In this document: piece by piece, positions 60,797-64,000 of the stretch
Layout: each line of letters starts with the position of its first letter
Position numbering within the stretch: the first letter of the stretch is position 1
Source: Collybiopsis luxurians FD-317 M1
Lineage: Eukaryota; Basidiomycota; Agaricomycetes; Agaricales; Omphalotaceae
Direction of reading: 5' to 3'
NCBI GenBank assembly: GCA_000827265.1
Contig: KN834763.1
Span: 682,001 to 746,000 of the forward strand
Length of the DNA stretch: 64,000 nucleotides
Position numbers and translations under genes: made by a program
Notes under the pieces: generated by a model
Told to the model about the DNA's origin: nothing
What the model saw: only the letters and a program-made list of their open reading frames with translations
The model's database searches: none

Positions 60797-62297
60797 ATGG
60801 CAAATGATGACACACTCGTTGGATTATTATGGCGTTCCAATCGACAGCGCACTAGATTCCTCATAATAGCCTTTTTGATCCTCTTCTCATCTTCTCTTCT
60901 CTTCTCAAGAGAATATGCTTCGTTTCAAGAATGGCATCCCTCCTTCTCCCATAATGTCCCTGAGGCTCAGCTGAGGGTCGATGCACCGTCAATCTCAACG
61001 GTTACTGTCACTGCTCTTCCTCATGTCGAGACTCAAGTTGTCACTGTCAGCAAAACATCTGATCCTGTCATATTTTCCCTGATAATGTGGTCCAAAGATT
61101 CTGCTGTGGAAGGAGCTCTTCTAATCAAGGTGCGTCCGAGGCACTACAGCTGTCTGCTACTTGCACTAAATATTCCATCTCAATAGACTATTCTAATGTA
61201 CACATCCAGTCCTACCGAATTCCATATCATCTGTGACCAGGAAGCCCGGGACTTCCTTCAAGGACGTTTCTCCTTGTTAACCAGTCCGTTACACCCCGTC
61301 AAAGTTCGCTTTTACCAACCTTCGTTACAGAGCATGATAGACAGGGTAAACCGGGAAGGCTCTATCCATAGTGATCATGCTTCCGGCATACCCGGTCTAA
61401 TGAAGCTTTTCATCCACGAAATCCTTCCCGCTAGCGTCAAGAAATCCATCTATGTCGACACAGACGCAATCTTCATATCCGACCCCACTCTCCTGTGGAA
61501 TCTCCCGCTCAAGCCCACTACTGCCGTCTCCATGTCTTACCATCCTGACGAAAATTCACCCATGTGGCATAATGCCTCCAAGATATGTAGCTGTGTTATG
61601 GTTCTCGACCTGGAGAAACTGCGCCAAGTGCGCTTGATGGATTCTATCATCTACCATGAAGCGGAAGATGATGCAAACCCTTCTGCCCTCTCACCTCCTG
61701 CGTTTCGTGCCATGTACGGCGAGCCAGGACCGACTGGATATGTAAATGTGAAGCTCGGCGATCAGGGCTACTGGTGGGCCATCGTCGAGCACAGACCCGA
61801 CATATTTGAACCACTGAGCTTTGATTTTGAAGTTACAAGCTGCCTTATGGACACGTATTCCATCAGTCTTGGTGATGATGGGAGGCACGAAGCCGATGAA
61901 CTATCAAGGCAGAGCCACACTAAAGGAACTCTGCAGGAGGTGAGTAGTACGACAAGGTACCCGTTCATGATGCTCACGACGGTCTACTCAACAGGGCATC
62001 TTAATTCGTCCAAAACTCCTTCATTTGTAGGTCTCATATCTTCAGCTCCTGAAATTGATGCTCACAGCTGGTTCCAGCAACTGCCTACACGGAGTCAATG
62101 TCTACATGGATTGGGAAGGCTGGTCAAATCCGAAAGAGGGTGTCACCAAGCGCTGGGGTCCTGCATTATTCTATCATCACGGCTACAAGTGGATCTGGCT
62201 CAACCAGGGAAGCACAGAATTGGTTGACATTCAAGCCCTCCACAACTTTGAGTTTGCAGATCTGCAGTTTGCTCGAGATCATGCCATTCTCGCATAA
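60797..62297 (+). CDS. GT8-family type II membrane glycosyltransferase
   Basis: Golgi-type glycosyltransferase of family 8 (xylosyl/glucosyl transferase-like). N-terminus: cytosolic MANDDTLVGLLWRSNRQRTR, signal anchor FLIIAFLILFSSSLLF (about residues 21-37), then a stem. The catalytic domain has IFSLIMWSKDSAVEGALLIK, TEFHIICDQEARDFL, SGIPGLMKLFIHEILPASVK and the DXD metal site KSIYVDTDAIFISDPTLLWN. Further on are YVNVKLGDQGYWWAIVEHRP and, after introns near 61939-62070, VYMDWEGWSNPKEGVTKRWG and NQGSTELVDI. The layout recalls the catalytic domain of xyloside xylosyltransferases and LARGE-type enzymes. Donor and acceptor sugars are unknown. The exact 3' splice pattern around 61950-62070 is uncertain. 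Confidence 0.82.
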
Positions 62298-62598
62298 CCA
62301 GAAGAGCGGGCTTCTCCTGTTGCTGAAAATAGACTTGAATAGAATACACCCTTCAATTACTCGCATGATTCATGCTCAGTCGCTACCTAGCTTGCTCTCT
62401 GTATTCTGGACCCTTTGTATAGTACATTTATGGACAGTACAAGTTAGCTGGACAACTTGCCTAACATTACACACACCCTAATATACAAATTATCAAATCC
62501 CACACGTAGGGTAAGACTCGGTGTCCATCGTTTCGATAGTTGTCGAAGTGGATGGGCCTAACGGATGGCTTAAAGGTTTCACAATTTCCAGAAACAGA

Positions 62599-63954
62599 CT
62601 ACATTCGCCCGTCCTTCACTTTCAACGGATATCCGGAACAAAGAGGAATTAACTCGGCTCCATATTCTTTGAGCTTTGCCTCAATGTAGGCCTTCCGTTC
62701 CTCGATGTTATGTTCAGGGATGTTCGAAGTTTCGGCTAGAATTTTTCCCAATTCTTTGTAATCTGATAACTAACAGTCTAGGGCAATGTGTCTCAATCCC
62801 TGGAAAGCTTACCTGCTGGAGGTTGTTCGCTCAGTTTTCTGATCGTTTGAAGCGATAATATCTCTTCAGGAAGTCGCGCACGGGTTGTAGAAACCTTCAC
62901 GTAAACCTTTTGAGCTTCTAAAAAGCTTCGACAGGGCATTGAAGTACATACCTTTCGTCTATAGGCAATCAATCGTTTAAACAAATTATATCGCGCCGTC
63001 TCTCCTCGCGATACTTCCACCTCGGCTTCGTCATCGGATATGACGAAGATCCTGGGTGAAGCTACTTTAGATGTCTGAGAAGTGCTGGGGCTGACAGAAG
63101 AGCCTGGCTGTGTGAGTTTCAATGGACACGCTGGACGTCTACTGGGCGTTTTCGGGGACTCTGATACTGCCAAATCTTCTTGTTGCAGCAGTAGATCGAG
63201 ATTTGTGGCAGAGTCTTGATCAAAGGGGGGCGGGTCAGCTCGATATAAGCTCAACTTGGGTTTGTTCAGATTGCACCGAGATATTTCGTCTGCGCAAGAT
63301 GCATTAGCTTTTTGCAGATGATCAGATTGCACTTCAGCGTACCTGTGCCAGAGTTATTCGCTCTTTTGAGCGTTGGTGAGCCAACCCGATTCTTTTCACC
63401 ATCTAACGCTCGAGAAACTTCCCTGTGGATTATTTTCCTGACCTTCTTTGTTTTTCGAGGTGTCGAGGGAGGCAAATTTGGCGCCGAGGATTCCAGTATA
63501 AATATGCGTTGGCCGACAAATTTCCTGGAGAAAGCGTGCATACGGAGGCTCGATAAAGTGCAAAGAAACACTGCCTACATGATTTCTTGAAGTAAAGGCA
63601 AGTCAGCTGTCCCGTTCGTTTCCGAATGATCACAGTAGGCTTCCGCACATAACCTAGAGGCTATCAATTTCGTGCTGGAGCTCAAAATCTGGGATTGCCA
63701 CAGAGTACTCACAAGTTGTAGTGGGCATTGATTTTATAATTGAACGCCAGCAGATCCTCTTGAGAATTTCGCGACCTTTTCGAGCTGGATTTGGGAGATG
63801 AAGGAGGCGAATCTTCTCCTGACGAGATATAGTTCAAGGATGTATCGAGGGATGATACAAAGGAGACCTGAGAAGCTCCGTCTGCTAGCTTTCTTACAGT
63901 CTTCATTGCTGATTTCATGGTGGAGACGCGAAGCGACCGCGTCGACTGACTCAT
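62599..63954 (-). CDS. Uncharacterised protein with a C-terminal HRDC-like domain
   Basis: The ATG at 63954 gives MSQSTRSLRVSTMKSAMKTV, then Ser-rich sequence. Middle exons hold FVGQRIFILESSAPNLPPST, basic PRKTKKVRKIIHREVSRAL and an acidic DLLLQQEDLAVSESPKTP. RIFVISDDEAEVEV precedes the domain. The C-terminal ~90 residues, joined across two introns, read RYNLFKRLIAYRRK, VSTTRARLPEEILSLQTIRK, LSEQPPADYKELGKIL and KAYIEAKLKEYGAELIPL. This matches the HRDC pattern (LxxLRxxRxxxA...P..I.S...LR.LA...P....EL..I.G......E.YG). No helicase or nuclease domain is attached. HRDC is a nucleic-acid or protein-binding fold of RecQ and RNase D. The identity of the full protein is unknown. Confidence 0.68.
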
Positions 63955-64000
63955 AATCACATGATCGGTAATTACGCCACCGTGATCACGTGTTAGATTA

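Overview
The window is nuclear DNA from a filamentous basidiomycete, most likely a mushroom-forming Agaricomycete. The evidence is dense, very short introns (mostly 48-65 nt, GTNNGT...YAG) in nearly every gene, tightly packed genes on both strands, an RS-tailed Prp38, a multi-exon DUF6534-type membrane protein of the kind expanded in mushrooms, and fungal core genes in fully eukaryotic form. No phage, CRISPR, operon or rRNA gene is present. I reconstructed 22 protein-coding genes by joining exons by eye. Gene ends are CDS start or stop positions, not UTRs.

Layout. 0.1-6 kb: mitochondrial ribosomal protein uL15m (+), then Prp38 (-) and an Rco1-like double-PHD Rpd3S subunit (-). 6.1-12.2 kb: a very large Pom1-type DYRK kinase (-). 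12.7-13.6 kb: a Zn2Cys6 factor (+). 13.6-19.07 kb: gene-poor, with a diverged tandem duplication and one tRNA-like relic. 19.1-32.1 kb: dense housekeeping block with a mitochondrial dehydrogenase kinase (-), a small membrane protein (+), a secreted bicupin quercetinase-like enzyme (-), proteasome ATPase Rpt1 (-), V-ATPase subunit A (+) and a large disordered protein ending in an RRM-like fold (-). 32.2-37.5 kb: gene-poor, with an A20 tract and a possible coding relic. 37.5-64 kb: RNA polymerase III subunit RPC4 (-), ABCC transporter (+), Nudix ADP-ribose pyrophosphatase (-), kinetochore Mis14/Nsl1 (+), cytochrome c oxidase Cox8/VIIc (+), Nha1 Na+/H+ antiporter (+), Sda1 (-), DUF6534 membrane protein (-), Emg1/Nep1 (+), GT8 glycosyltransferase (+) and an HRDC-like protein (-).

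How the genes relate. They are functionally unlinked housekeeping genes and not a pathway cluster. Several are head-to-head with very short shared 5' regions: Nudix/Mis14 46 bp, RPC4/ABCC 53 bp, PDK/membrane protein 59 bp, RPT1/VMA1 160 bp. Shared promoters are therefore likely. Three genes bear on ribosome and RNA production (Emg1, Sda1, RPC4), and two on ion homeostasis (V-ATPase A, Nha1).

I do not see a convincing novel biological system. The most useful unusual observations are two apparent GC-AG introns, introns of 3n length without stops that mimic coding sequence, tRNA-like box A/box B relics, the diverged tandem duplication, and two recognisable but unassigned folds (HRDC-like and RRM-like) in otherwise undescribed proteins.
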